Shown: piece by piece, positions 10,885 through 21,900 of the stretch
Numbering within the stretch: the stretch's first letter is position 1
Layout of the letters: each line of letters starts with the position of its first letter
NCBI RefSeq assembly: GCF_014805685.1
Contig: NC_060887.1
Coordinates: 12,437,963-12,501,962 of the forward strand
Length of the DNA stretch: 64,000 nucleotides
Source of the DNA: Silurus meridionalis
Lineage: Eukaryota > Chordata > Actinopteri > Siluriformes > Siluridae
Reading direction: 5' to 3'
Translations under genes and position numbers: made by a program
Notes under the pieces: model-generated
Seen by the model: the letters and a program-made list of their open reading frames with translations, nothing else
The model's database searches: none
Told to the model about the DNA's origin: nothing

Positions 10885-12344
10885 AACGGTTGACGATAAT
10901 AACTCGAAACAAATAAAATAAAATTTTATTGGTCACATACATACAGGGTACGACATGCAGTGAAATGCTTATTACGACGGTCCGGCATGAGGGAATAGGA
11001 TGGGAAGAAAAATAATACAAAGAAAAAGAAGGCAGATAAATAAAGTATAAAAACTATATAAAATAAAATCTAAGAATATATAAGGATATAAAGATATATG
11101 AGAGAAAGAGATGTATATACAAAAAATGCTTATGGCAGTAAGCAGTAAAACAGTAAACAACAGTGAACAATAAACAATTTAAGGTGGTTTAGATTGTCCA
11201 TACAGTGTCCGTGTGCAGTCTGGTGTGGTTTAAAGTGTCTATAATGTTTCCGTGTGTGGTATGGTGTGGTGTAAAATGTCCATAAAGTGTCTGTGTGCAG
11301 TATGGTGTGGTATAAAATATAAAGTGCACTGTGCTCTGTGAGTCCAGAGTTCAAAGTGTCGTGGTGCGAAAGGTGAGATATGTACAGAGAAGAAGTGTGA
11401 TGATGGAGAGAGTGGGCCAGTTTTCAGATCCTGGGTGTTTCCTGGTTTAAACTCTGAATGGCCTGTGGGAAGAAGCTCCACCTCATTCTCTTTGTGTTCG
11501 CTTTCAGGAAGCGGAAGCGTTTCCCTGAACGCAACAAAGAGTCCATTGTTGGGATGGCTGAGGTCCTTCATAATCTTCCTGGCCCTAGTCCAGCACCGCG
11601 TGCTGTAGATGTCCTGCAGGTTAGGGAGCTCGGTGTGGATGGTACGTTCAGCTGAACGCATCACCTTCTGGAGGGCTCGTCTGTCCTGCATGGTGCTGTT
11701 GCCGAACCAGAAGGTGATGCTACCCATCAGAACGCTCTAAATGGTGCAGGTGTAGAAAGTCTTTAGCACCTGAGAGGGAAGTTTAAAGTCCCTTAAGCGT
11801 CTCAGATGGTACAGACACTGCCGGGCCTTCTTCACCAGGGTGTTGGTGCGACAGGACCAAGACAGGTCCTGTGTGATGTGAACACCTAGCTACTGGAAAC
11901 TGCCCACTCTCTATACTGGGGTCCCGCTGATGTTTAGCGGTTGGTATGACCACTCCTGCTTTGTGCTGAAGTCCACAATCAACTCCTTAGTCTTGCTGAC
12001 GTTCAGGAGAAGGTTGTTCTCCTGGCACCATCTCTCCAGGTTTTTAATCTCCTGTGAGTAGGCCGTCTCGTCGTTGTTGGAGATCAGGCCCACCACAACG
12101 GTGTCGTCAGCAAACTTGATGATGGTGGTGGAGTTGGAAGTGGCCACACAGTCATATGTGTACAGTGAGTACAGCAGGGGGCTCAGAACACAACCCTGGG
12201 GAGCTCCAGTGCTGAGGTGAGGGTGGATGAAGTGTGTTTGCCCACCCGTAAGGGTTGGTGGTCTGTCTGTCAGGAAGTTAGAGATCCAATGACACAGCGG
12301 CAGGCTGAGTCCCAGGACCTCCAACTTAGAGGTGAGTAAAAACT
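10885..12344 (-). mobile_element. 5'-truncated LINE (CR1/L2/Rex-Babar group)
   Basis: Minus-strand LINE inserted in the LTR fragment. Its 3' end is at about 10,905 with AATAAAATTTTATTTGTTTC-like plus-strand sequence, preceded by the conserved tail GTCGTACCCTGTATGTATGT. The coding part runs from 12,324 down to 11,430. Relatives are the plus-strand fragment at 52,955-53,695 and the tail scraps at 38,680-38,719 and 40,020-40,090. Confidence 0.85.
11239..12324 (-). pseudogene. LINE ORF2 C-terminal half, broken
   Basis: It encodes the reverse transcriptase palm and the region after it: [28 protein letters not shown], the catalytic box in IIKFADDTVVVGLIS, NLLLNVSKTKELIVDF, then LVKKARQCLYHLRRLRDF, MGSITFWFGNST and a C-terminus with HPNNGLFVAFRETLPLPESE, which differs from the family (SLLRSGKRFRSLK) through a frameshift. 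A stop near 11,890 and frame changes near 11,740 and 11,540 break it. The N-terminal RT motifs and the endonuclease are missing. Confidence 0.85.
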
Positions 12345-12540
12345 GTACATCTGGTCATGAATAACTCCACATTTGGTCATGTTATTCGTTTAGCAGAAGA
12401 AACAAAACACGGATTAGCCATACCAAAAGGCAACAGTTTAGGTTTTTTCACAGCATAAGCGTATGAAAAGAGAATAAAGACAAGAATTGAGTGTTCTGGG
12501 TCAACCTAATCTAGGACTAGTGATTAAGGATATCTTACAG

Positions 12541-12690
12541 CTGTATTCAACTCTCATTTAGGCTTTGGGGATAAATAGTACTTAGTTTCTGATTCCAAAT
12601 TATCTCTGCTTTTTTCTCAGGGGCACAGACTATTGCGAGCTGGCCTATAGGACCATGACCTTGAGGGATTCCCATCCGTTTTAGGGCTAG
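12541..12690. repeat. Palindrome block paired with 49,370-49,590
   Basis: CTCTCATTTAGGCTTTGGGG, AATTATCTCTGCTTTTTTCT, GGCCTATAGGACCATGACCT and GGGATTCCCATCCGTTTTAG are the reverse complement of words at 49,385-49,585, in the same inverted order. In the right arm the LTR fragment that adjoins this block on the left is absent. Confidence 0.75.
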
Positions 12691-13255
12691 GGTTAGGGAT
12701 AGAGTTGTGGTGAAATCCAAACAAGTCGTTCACACAAAAGACAAAATAATAAAGCAATCTTTTGAAAAGACATTTTCAATTACCAAATTTTATTTACCCA
12801 ATTTTTCTAATGCTAGTATATAGAAATTTAAGTTTGCATACTAGAATTTTAAGTATGCATACTAGAATTTTAGGTATGCATACTATCATTTTAAATTAGG
12901 GTTATGGTTATGGTTAGGTTTGGGGCTAGGGTTAGGTTTGGGATTAGGGTTAGGTTTATGGTTGGTTTTAGGGTTGTGGTTAGGTTTGTGGTTAGGGTTA
13001 GGTTTATGTGTAAGGGGTTAGGGATAGCCTCAGGGTTAGTGTTGGGGTTAGGGTTGGGGTTTGCGTTAGTGTTAGGGTTGGGGTTAAGGTTAGGGTTAGG
13101 TTTATGTGTTAGGGTTAGGTTTATATTTTAGGGTTAGAGGTCAGTGTTAGGTTTGGAGTTAAGGTTAGTGGTTAGGGTTAGGATTTAGTGTTAAGATTAG
13201 GATTTAGGGTTGGGGTTGGGGTTAAGGTTAGCAGATAGAGTTAGGGTTTAGGGTT
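12690..13255. repeat. Degenerate TTAGGG array containing an inverted module
   Basis: TTAGGG and TTTGGGG words, interrupted at about 12,716-12,895 by the inverse of the 700-850 AT-rich module (CAAGTCGTTCACACAAAAGA, repeated TATGCATACTAGAATTTTA). Confidence 0.8.
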
Positions 13256-14215
13256 ATTCAAGTCAAGTCAAGTTTATTTCTATAGCGCTTTTCACAAGAG
13301 ACATTGTCTCAAAGCAGCTTTACAGAAATCAACAGTCAAGGTGAATGGTGTGCATTTATCCCTGCTGAGCAAGCCGTGGTGACTGTGGCAAGGAAAAACT
13401 CCCTTAGATGTTATGAGGAATTAACCTTGAGAGGAACCAGACTCAAAAGGGGAACCCATCGTCATTTGGGTGACATCAAGAGTGTGATCATAAATCTTTC
13501 AATATAGAACACTCAAGAGAGAGAACTAATATGAACACTGGAGTGTGTGAGTATAAGTAATGTTCTTTCTACAGTCTTATACAGTCATTATGGTTATAAA
13601 ACTAGGAGCTACTGAGCAACTCATAAAATAGCTCAACATTTGTGATCATCACAGATCCAACACCAGCTTCTCCATGCCAGAGCCTTTAAACACTCCAGGA
13701 GGTCCAATGTCAAAACTCCACACATTAAGTGGGATCCAATTGGCACTGGTACGTCTCTAGGTAAGGTCCATAATCTTCATAAGGTGGGACGTGACTGGAG
13801 CTGGCCAAACCTCTGGATGCCTCGGGATGGGGAGAGAAAGAGAAGCAGTGGAGAGATATTAGCGTAGCTGCTGTTCATGATATAAACAGCACAAGTTTAT
13901 AATGTGCATGTGATCAGATGTTCTGGAGCACAAGTTTATGATATGTGACGTATATTATGTGTAGGCTTTGCTAAAAAGATAGGTTTTTAATCTGCAATTA
14001 AACAGGGAGAGTGTGTTGAAGCCCCGAACAATGTCAGGAAGACTATTTCAAAGTTTACGAGCTAAATGTGAAAATGATCTACCACCTTTAGTGGACTTTG
14101 ATATTCTAGGAACTACTAGATGTCCAGAGTTTTAAGATCTCAGGGCGTGACGGATTGTAGCTTGTTAAAAGACTGGATACATGGGAGATAAACCATTTAG
14201 TGTTTTATAAGTAAA
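13256..14215 (-). mobile_element. L2-like LINE 3' end, minus strand
   Basis: It starts with the inverted tail CAAGTCAAGTTTATTTCTAT and CTTTTCACAAGAGACATTGT and extends into the end of ORF2 near 14,020-14,200 (read on the minus strand, diverged from FSHLAPKLWNRLPDSV). Same family as 29,060-30,075 and the fragments at 21,405-21,900 and, more diverged, 59,000-59,560. Confidence 0.8.
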
Positions 14216-14510
14216 GTTTTGGTTAGTGTTGGGGTTAGGGTTAGGATTTAGGGTTTAGGGTTAGGATTTAGAGTTGGGGTTAAGGTTAGCGGTTAGGATT
14301 ATGATTTAGGGTTAGTGTTGGGGTTAGGGTTATGTTAATGTGTTAGTGTTTAGGGTTGGGGTTAGGATTAGGGTTAGTGTTGGGTTTAGGGTTTGGGTTA
14401 GCGTTAGCGTTAGCCTTAGGGTTAGTGTTGGGGTTAGGGTTAGGGTAAGGTTTTTGTGTTAGGGGTTAGAGTTCCTGTTAGGGTTAATGGTTTAGAGTTG
14501 ATTTGCAGTA
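14216..14510. repeat. Degenerate TTAGGG array
   Basis: TTAGGG/TTGGGG words on the plus strand, ending in the GATTTGCAGTAGGGAACTTT word that also closes the telomere-like blocks near 1,150 and 9,130. Confidence 0.8.
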
Positions 14511-14544
14511 GGGAACTTTGGAGACTTTTTTTTGGTTAAAACCT

Positions 14545-15030
14545 TATAGGCTTCGTTGTTGCATGAGCGCAACCGATATCCCATTGTTCTCATTTGTTAA
14601 TGTTTAGAAATAGATTAAATAAAAAGGGAAAATAGTAACCATGACTAACTATACATCATTCTAAAGCTCTAAGCCATTTCAGATCACTGTTTTTAATGGA
14701 AAACGTATAACGAATGTATTTGCTGAATGTGTGTAAGCAGTACACAACAACAACATGCATATTATTGTAATAACGAGTCACAAACACATCCAATGCTGCT
14801 AATCCCGGTTTATTAGGAAAGATAAGGGTCCAGTAAACAACATGCTGTAAAGCATTTTTACTCCAACCAAACAATAGTGTTGTAATTTAGATGTTTATTC
14901 CTTTGTTTACGTCACAGAACTTCAGCTGGTGTTTGTGTTTATATATTTCGGAATAACTTTTGCATAATAAACTAAATCTTGCTGGTAAAAAAAACCCAAA
15001 TATGGCTGGTAGAATATAGTGTTACAAAAT
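14545..15030. repeat. Dispersed repeat paired inverted with 34,785-35,235
   Basis: Shared inverted words include GCTAATCCCGGTTTATTAGG, ATTTAGATGTTTATTC and TGGTAGAATATAGTGTTACA. No transposase was identified. The right-hand partner lies outside the symmetric position of the main palindrome, so this is a dispersed repeat or a rearranged arm block. Confidence 0.65.
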
Positions 15031-15480
15031 GCTTGAGACCACCTGCCTTTTGACAGCAACACGAGGGCCCTCAGGACCGTCAGCTCTACGGCCAAACCTC
15101 TAAGTCCTGTATCCACGATGCAGGGGCTCTCCATAGGCACCGTGACACAAATAGCTCTCGGAGCCCGAATCTCCGTCGCTGATATGGGACTTAGATTAAT
15201 TTTTAACATTTTTTTTTCGAAAAAACGCGAAGAGACAACCTTAAGTGCTCTTAACGGACAAAAATGTAAATTGGGTTCCTAGAAGCCTTTTGACAGCAAC
15301 AAGATGGCCCTCAGGGGCCCCTGAAGAAAACTAGCTTTAAGGCAAAACCTTAATTAAAATAAAAGCTCTAAGTCCCGTATCCACGCCGCAGGAGCTCTCC
15401 ATAGGCACCATAACACAAATAGCTCTCAGAGACTGACCCTCCGTCGTGGATACGGGACTTAGAGCTTTTATTTTAATTGT
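15031..15480. repeat. Short hairpin repeat cluster (GGACTTAGAGCTTTTA)
   Basis: At about 15,350-15,470 the sequence TAAAATAAAAGCTCTAAGTC plus CCGTATCCACG is followed ~60 bases later by its reverse complement, giving terminal inverted repeats of about 33 bp like a very small MITE. A partial related copy is at 15,050-15,210. Inverted partners in the right arm lie at 48,985-49,080 and 49,260-49,330. Confidence 0.65.
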
Positions 15481-16015
15481 TTAAGCCGTAAATCATCCTC
15501 CCACACAGTTTTAATACACACAGAAAAAACTTGATATTGTAATGGTATGAATATTTATTTTGACCAAATAAATATATAAATGTCCAGGTGTTTTATGAAT
15601 TACAGTTTCACATGTTCTTGGTATTCGGAAAGTTCGTTTCTACAAAAATTCAGCTAAAATGCTTTACCATGCTTTTTTTTTTAAACTTGCATAAGGTGTG
15701 ATTCTTTTTGACCTTGAGATCCAGTTCATCCCAGAGCAGTTTAATAGGATTTCGGTGTGGTGACCCTAAAACCTTCAACTTGACTGTGTGTGTGAGCCAG
15801 TCTGATAAAATCTTCTCTTTTTTTCTCCATTTTAAATGCGTTCTTACGTTAGAGACAAAATATTATTTTTTACTAATTTCACGTCCACAGACATTTCCAT
15901 GTGCTTTTGACTATTACAATGTTTATCGCATAGAAAGAAAAGAAGCATGCACATGTATCAAAAACCACAAGACTTTCACATGCATATGAATTTGTCTGTA
16001 TGTGTAAATGTGTGG
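15481..16015. repeat. Left-arm palindrome block (partner 48,470-48,985)
   Basis: Almost the whole stretch is the reverse complement of 48,470-48,985 (for example TGAATATTTATTTTGACCAA, TGATTCTTTTTGACCTTGAG, GACATTTCCATGTGCTTTTG). A short frame at 15,708-15,986 has counterparts in the partner but no domain and no shared reading-frame conservation, so I do not call a gene. Confidence 0.75.
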
Positions 16016-16077
16016 ACGTTTGTGCATGTGTGTTGGGAGTGTGTCTGTATGTAGATGTGTGAGTGTGTGTGTGTGTG

Positions 16078-16108
<31 letters not shown>

Positions 16109-16212
16109 TTATATACACGTGTGTGTCTGTATGTGTGAATGTAAGGATGTTTGTGTATGTTGGGAGTGTGTCTGTATGTAGGTGTGTATGAGTGTGTGTG
16201 TGTATGTGTGTT

Positions 16213-16289
<77 letters not shown>

Positions 16290-16400
16290 GCGTGTGTCTG
16301 TATGTGTGAATGTGAGGATGTTTGTGTATGTGTGTTGGGAGTGTGTCTGTATTTAGGTGTGTGTATATATATATGTGTGTGTCTGTATGTGACAGGGAGC
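16016..16400. repeat. (TG)n and (TA)n microsatellite field
   Basis: TGTGTG-rich sequence with a GGGAGTGTGTCTGTATGTA motif repeated three times, enclosing a pure (TA)n run at about 16,218-16,287. The right arm has the corresponding (CA)n field at 48,200-48,470 but no (TA)n run, so that run arose or was lost after duplication. Confidence 0.9.
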
Positions 16401-16539
16401 ACACCAACGATGTGGGTCCCAAAGACGTTGTGGGGCCCACAATGCCGGGCCCCAAACCGTTTATCTATTTAAACATGCTCAGGATGCAGCCCTGATATGC
16501 ATCCTGCTTTTTTTTTTTTTTTTTGGCCCACAACGTAAT

Positions 16540-16762
16540 AAAAATCGGTGTGTGGATTTTCTGCTCTCGAGCGCCCTCTAGGCAGAATTACATGTGAGAG
16601 ACGCTTCCGGAAGTGTGTAAGTTTTCATTCACACTTCAGGAAATAATTAATGTTTTAGCCAATGAGAAGAGGTAACGGATATCACGTGATCGACTGCTAT
16701 AAAATGGGAAGGACTTTCTGCTCCGCGTCACTCCGTTTCACACCCAAAAGATTTGTAAAGAG
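16540..16762 (+). promoter_or_regulatory. TATA promoter with short first exon and splice donor (left arm)
   Basis: A CCAAT word at 16,659-16,663, an E-box CACGTG at 16,683-16,688 and TATAAAA at 16,698-16,704 precede a likely start about 25-30 bases on, near 16,730 (CGTCACTCC). A short untranslated exon would end at 16,762 with the strong donor AG|GTAAGT. The arrangement recurs on the minus strand of the right arm (TATA at 47,980-47,986, donor at 47,921-47,922). No ATG lies in the short exon. The downstream gene is unknown and may be dead, as a LINE lies about 500 bases downstream. Confidence 0.5.
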
Positions 16763-17177
16763 GTAAGTTTAATTTAACATTGTTTATTTCATTATATATT
16801 TTTTCTCACTATGTAGCCAGTGACCTTGCAGCTACATCACAATAATTCTTACTAGTATATTAATAAACTGACGGTTTATAAACAGGCTACAAGCTACATA
16901 CATACATACAATGTTGAGGTTAGCTATTTGGCTGGCTAGCGCCGGCTAACGCTAGTTATCGCTAACACGCTAGTTAGCGCCAGAGTTTACCAGTCGTATC
17001 TTTTTTTAATAAAAGATGCATTTATTTATTTTTTTAAACTTATTTAATTTATTGCTCTGTCTGCCTAATTTAAAGTCCTTTTAAACTCTCAGAGGAGCTG
17101 TAGCTTGGTCATGTATGGGTGTTTTTTCCACCCATCATTTACACATTTCTACAGATAGATGTTTTAAGGCTATGGCA

Positions 17178-17190
<13 letters not shown>
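16763..17190. repeat. Left-arm palindrome block (partner 47,500-47,920)
   Basis: Sequence after the donor, including TTGGCTGGCTAGCGCCGGCT and CTCAGAGGAGCTGTAGCTTG, is the reverse complement of 47,500-47,920. If the promoter is real this is intron 1. Confidence 0.75.
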
Positions 17191-17243
<53 letters not shown>

Positions 17244-17260
17244 ATGTGTATGTGTGTAAC
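17183..17260. repeat. (TA)n(TG)n microsatellite
   Basis: (TA)n at about 17,181-17,230 followed by TG-rich sequence. It occupies the place of the (GATA)n tract at 47,400-47,436 in the right arm, so the two arms differ at this microsatellite next to the LINE 3' end. Confidence 0.9.
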
Positions 17261-19195
17261 AAATAACACATTATATACACATATACATGAATGTGAAATG
17301 TTGGGCAGAATGTACAGTAGTGATAGAGATACATATAAATAATAGTGCAAATGTATTGAGAAGTAAAAAAAGATATGTAATATGTACATGTATAGTACAG
17401 AGGTTATATACAGTGTTTTGTTTTGTGTTTGTTTTGCTCTAGCGGTGTAGTGTAGAGTTCAGTAGTATGATGGTGGAGGGAAAAAAAAGCTGTCCCTGAA
17501 CCTGCTGGTTCTGGTGTGTATGTTCCTGTATCTCTTTATTGATGGAAGCAGGTTAAACAGTTTGTGACTGGGATGTGAAGAGTCATTAATAATGTTGTGA
17601 GCTCTGCGCAGACATCTGCTGTGGTGAAGGTGTTCAATGGCAGGTAGTTAGGTGCTAGTGATGCATTTAGTGATTTTGACCAGCATTTGCAGGGCTTTAC
17701 GTTCACACACAATGGAGCCTCCGTACCATACAGTGATGGAGTTGATCAGGATGCTCTCGATGATGCAGCGGTAGAAACTCGTTAAAATCCCTGGGGACCG
17801 ATGAGCTTTCTTGAGACTTCTTAAGAAGTACAGGCATTGTTGTGCTTTCTTAACCAGAGCTGAAGTGTTCTGGTGCCAGGACAGATCCTCAGAGATGTTA
17901 ACTCCCAGAAACTTGAAGCTGGAGACTCTCTCTACCTCAGTTCCATTGATGTTGACCGGTAGATGTCTCCTGCTGTTGGATTTCTGAAAGTCCACGATGA
18001 GCTCTTTAGTCTTCGAGGCGTTGAGGGTCAGGATGTTGGTGGCACATCACACTGTCAGGCTTCGGATCTCTTCCATGTAGGCCATTTCGGCATTGTTGTC
18101 GATCTGGCCGACCGCGGTGGTGTCATCTGCACCAGTTTGAAGATGTTTAAGTTATACGGATGAGCACAATCATGGGTGAAGTTAGGGAGGGAGTAGAATA
18201 ATGGGCTCAGAACACAGCCCTGTGGGATGCCAGTGTTCAGAATGAGGGTTGAGGATACCTGGTTGTCCAACCTAACAGATTGAGGTCTGTTGGTAAAAAA
18301 AGTCCAGAATCCATCTGCAAGTGGAGGTGCAGATACCCAAGTCACTAAGCTTAGTGATCAGTACAGTGGGGAGGACTGTTTTGAACGCAAGGCTAAAGTC
18401 AATAAACAGCATTTTGATGTAGGTGTTGCTTTTATCCTGATGGGTGAGAGCTAAATGAAGAGCTGTGGAAACTGCATCCTCTGTTGACCTGTTTGGGCGA
18501 TAGGCAAACTAGTGTGGGTCCAGTGTAGGTGGTAGGCCTGCAGTGAGGTGATTCAGGACCAGTTTCTCAAAGCACTTCATAGCGATAGGGGTGAGTGCAA
18601 CTGGGCGAAAGGCATTCAGGCATTCAGCAGCTGAGTGCTAAGGCACTGGTATGATGGTTGCAGTCTTCAGGCATGTAGAAACTGTGGCTTGGGCCAGTGA
18701 CAGGTTGAAAATGTCGGTGAAAACCTGTGCCAGTTGTCCAGTGCATGCTCTGAGAACACGTCCAGGTATGCCATCCGGGCCAGCTGCCTTGTGTGCATCC
18801 ACTCTACTAAACGCTGAATTGACAGCCGTTGTTGAGAGTGAAAGTGGACTGTAAGCAGTAGAAGAGTCCGTGGTTGAGGTGAAATGTCCTATGCCTTGAT
18901 CGAAACGAGCAAAAAAGTGATTGAGTTCGTCCGGTTGGAAGGCACTGCTGGTTGGTTGAGCTGTAGGTTTGTAGTCCGTGATGGTCAGGACGCCTTTCCA
19001 CCTGCGTCTGGGGTCAGAGTTGTGGAAGTGCTCTTCTTTGTGGAGTTTGAATGTGAGTTTGTCTCTCCTAATGCCTCTTTTCAGGTTGGCCCTGGCTCTG
19101 TTGTAGTCCTCTACGTTGCCAGATTTAAAGGCAGCATCTCTTGCTTTCAACAGGACGGACTTCAGAGTTCATCAATGGCTTCTGATTAGGAAAGC
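17261..19195 (-). mobile_element. 5'-truncated LINE (Rex-Babar/L2 group), left arm
   Basis: The 3' end is near 17,261 (inverted AACACATTATATACACATAT) and the 5' truncation is at about 19,195 (CAATGGCTTCTGATTAGG). The right-arm copy (45,541-47,400) has the same truncation point and the same flank (TTTTACGTGTTTGACGGTAG), so the insertion predates the inverted duplication. Confidence 0.85.
17648..19150 (-). pseudogene. LINE ORF2 (reverse transcriptase and C-terminus), broken
   Basis: From 19,150 downwards: linker with ARANLKRGIRRDKLTFK, then RT motifs [15 protein letters not shown] (near 18,770), [24 protein letters not shown] after a stop, [33 protein letters not shown] (near 18,200), and after frame changes NASKTKELIVDFQKSNSRR, SSFKFLGVNISEDLSW and INSITVWYGGS. 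The catalytic FADD region near 18,130 is damaged (LVQMTPPR). The endonuclease is missing. Several stops and frameshifts exclude activity. Confidence 0.85.
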
Positions 19196-19500
19196 ATTTT
19201 ACGTGTTTGACGGTAGTGACATTTTTCATACCGAGTTAAACGTTTATTTCATACATTTAGAAATGTTCGTGGGTAGATTCTGTGAAGTGTGAAGCCATGT
19301 TGCTCTGATTCTTGTTGTGGTGGGACAGTGTGTGTGTGTTTAAATGCTTCATCTGATGGCCATGAATAAACATGAAGCTGCATGCAATGCAATGCTGGAT
19401 ATCATGTCTTATCTAATTCATATTAAATTCAAATTATCCTGTGTTGTAGGTTTTAGGTAACAGTAGAGATCCCCAAGTTGTTAGTCAGAATCCAGCCTTC
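19196..19500. repeat. Left-arm palindrome block (partner 45,240-45,540)
   Basis: CATTTAGAAATGTTCGTGGG, TGTTGTGGTGGGACAGTGTG and GTAACAGTAGAGATCCCCAA are inverted at 45,275-45,480. A further short paired piece, AATAGCTGTTGAAATGGTCT at 19,728, matches 45,205-45,225 inverted. Confidence 0.75.
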
Positions 19501-21404
19501 ACTGCTGTAAACCAAGTGTCATGTGTTCTTTTTATATCAGCAAGTTAGTTCCTGGTCTGAGAGAGCATGAACAACATGGTCAACAATCCTAGTTTAACTG
19601 AAAATTTTTAATCGCAATAATAAATGTCAATATCACTGTGTAAAATTCCCACAATGTTTTTTCAATGTGCGCGTTAGCTAACCGGAAATGTCCCAGGACC
19701 AAAGACGTCACTTCCTGACATAAACGAATAGCTGTTGAAATGGTCTATTAAGACTTGAGTATTTGGTCACCGTACAAAATACTGCGAACACGCGATGCCT
19801 TCAGAAAAGGAAGATCACGCGCTACGACACCACAGCCATAGACTACAACACAACAAGCAAAGGAGAAGCGCGAGAAATCAATAAAAAACTCATCATTCAA
19901 CAGGAAAGGTTGACTGACGCACGCAGTTATATTTTTAGTTTGTTTTTACGTTAGCTAGCTACTAATTTCGTTCTGAGGTTATGGGGAAATGTAAATTTAA
20001 TGAAGCGTGGCTGGATTAAAAACTCTTTTCGTCATTGGTTAAAACCAGTGGACAACAATGTTTTTGAGGCGTTTTGCACCATATGCAAAAAAAGGATTCA
20101 GCTAGGTACAATGGGAATGAAGGCATTAGAGTCTCATGCCAAGTCGTCCAAGCACATAAACGCTCTCAATGGACAAAAACAAACTCCTTCCATCGCCTGA
20201 GTGTTTCAACCAACTGTTAGCCAGCTATCTGCTAATGTGCCTGAAGTGGCAACAGGAGCTAATGTTAGCCAGCTTGCTGCTAGCGCTGCAGACCCTCCAG
20301 CTATGGCCGCAACTAGAGTGGATCTGCGCACAGCTTTTGGGTCCACACCAACAATGAAAGCCGAGGTGTTGTGGACTCTTAATGCAATCGCTAAACACCA
20401 GTCCTACAGTGGAAATGAGGGTATCTCGGAGCTTTTCAAGTGCATGTTCCCTGACTCCGACATCACTAAAACGTTTACTTGCGGTCCTGACAAAACAGCT
20501 TACATAGCCAAGTTTGGTTTAGCTCTCCGCATCAAAGAAGAACTGGTGTCCAAAGTCAACAAATCACCGTTCGTTCTTATGTTTGATGAGAGTCTCAACG
20601 AGACTACGAAAAACAAACAGCTGGATGTGCACGTCCGCTTCTGGAACGAGGGACAGGTTCAGTCCATATATCTGGGCTCTCAGTTTATGGGACATTCCAC
20701 TGCACAAGACCTGCTGTCGCATCTCAAAATTAGGATAATCATGTTTTACTTTAAAAGCTCATCAATTTATATTGGTAGACTCAACTTGTGTGCATATTCT
20801 CTTCTGTAACTGCAATATTACATGACCAATTAGTTATTTCCCTTAACAATGTGCTCATCCAGTCCTCTTATTTGAGTAATCAAATGCAACCTTTTTTTCT
20901 CAGGAATGTATGGACAGACTGAACCTCAGGGACCTGGTGTCCATTTCAATGAATATGCCCAGTGTGAATTGGAAACTCTTCGACCTTTTCCAGAAAGATC
21001 ACACTGAGCAGTATGGAGGTGAGCAGTTTAGAATGCTATTACTGTTTGTGGGTATGTGTGATCTATTAATAATTATTATAATATAATAAATGCATTTCAT
21101 TTGTAGTGCACTTTACATTGAACAAACAATCATATTGCTACAGAGCAAAAATTTATGCATGGGTGCAACATATGCAGTTCAAAACCATCTCCATGTGATA
21201 CAAAATATGATTTTGGTTTCTAATAAGTTTTGCAATGAAATCTTCAGGTGCTCAGCTCATTTGTGTGGGGATCTGTGGCCTACACACGCTACACAACGCA
21301 TTCAAGTGTGGGTTCACTGCATGGCAGCTGGACAAGTTGCTGAAAGCAATGCACACACTGTTTCTCAATGTGCCTGCCAGGAGAGAGGATTAAATCACAG
21401 TACC

Positions 21405-21900
21405 TCCTGAACCATCTAGAGACGTACCAGTGCCAATTGGATCCCACTGCATGTGTGGAGTTTGACATTGGACCGCCTGGAGTGTTTAAAGGCTCTGGCA
21501 TGGAGAAGCTGATGCTGGATCTGTGATGATCACAAATGTTGAGCTCAGTAGCTCCTACTTTTATACCAAAGACTGTAGAAAGAACATTTACTTATAACCT
21601 CATACTCCAGTGCTCATGTTAGTTTTTACTCTCCAGTGTTCTGTATTGTTGAAAGATTTATGATCAAACTCTTGATGTCACCCAAATGAGGATAGGTTCC
21701 CCTTTTAAGTCTGGTTCCTCTCAAGGTTTCTTCCTTATAACATCTAAGGGAGTTTTTCCTTGCCACAGTCACCATGGCTGCTCATCAGGGATAAATGCAC
21801 ACCATTCACCTTGATTGTTGATTTCTGTAAAGCTGCTTTGAGACAATGTCTGTTGTGAAAAGCGCTATAGAAATAAACTTGACTTGACTTGACAGTAACC
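21405..21900 (+). mobile_element. L2-like LINE 3' tail inserted in the hAT-like gene
   Basis: It begins within CTCCTGAACCATCTAGAGAC and ends with GCTGCTTTGAGACAATGTCT, AAAGCGCTATAGAAATAAAC and a TTGACTTGACTTGAC tail near 21,892. It interrupts the transposase reading after LFLNVPARRED. Close relative of 29,570-30,070. Confidence 0.85.

Larger units (their letters stand above)
10681..12541 (-). mobile_element. Partial retroviral LTR (U3-R), split by a LINE
   Basis: 10,683-10,881 and about 12,345-12,541 together match the LTR of the retrovirus at 41,541-42,236, in the same orientation. It starts TGTCTCACACATGAAGATAT and ends GATATCTTACA; on the minus strand the ends read TG...CA. The AATAAA signal is kept at the R end, but the sequence beyond it up to the primer site is absent. 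The match is broken at 10,882-12,344 by a LINE. No clear target duplication flanks it, so it is a truncated rather than a clean solo LTR. Confidence 0.65.

Noticed and set aside
15708..15989. A 93-codon frame whose counterpart also appears at 48,475-48,744
   Set aside because: Both copies are in duplicated arm sequence. The frames shift relative to each other and contain no domain, so shared openness reflects duplication.
15879..17389. His/Thr/Tyr/Ile-rich reading frames
   Set aside because: Translations of (TG)n, (CA)n and (TA)n microsatellites. The same applies near 9,900-10,320, 38,700-38,940, 50,634-50,927, 52,325-52,891, 60,741-61,029, 61,727-62,560 and 63,371-63,760.
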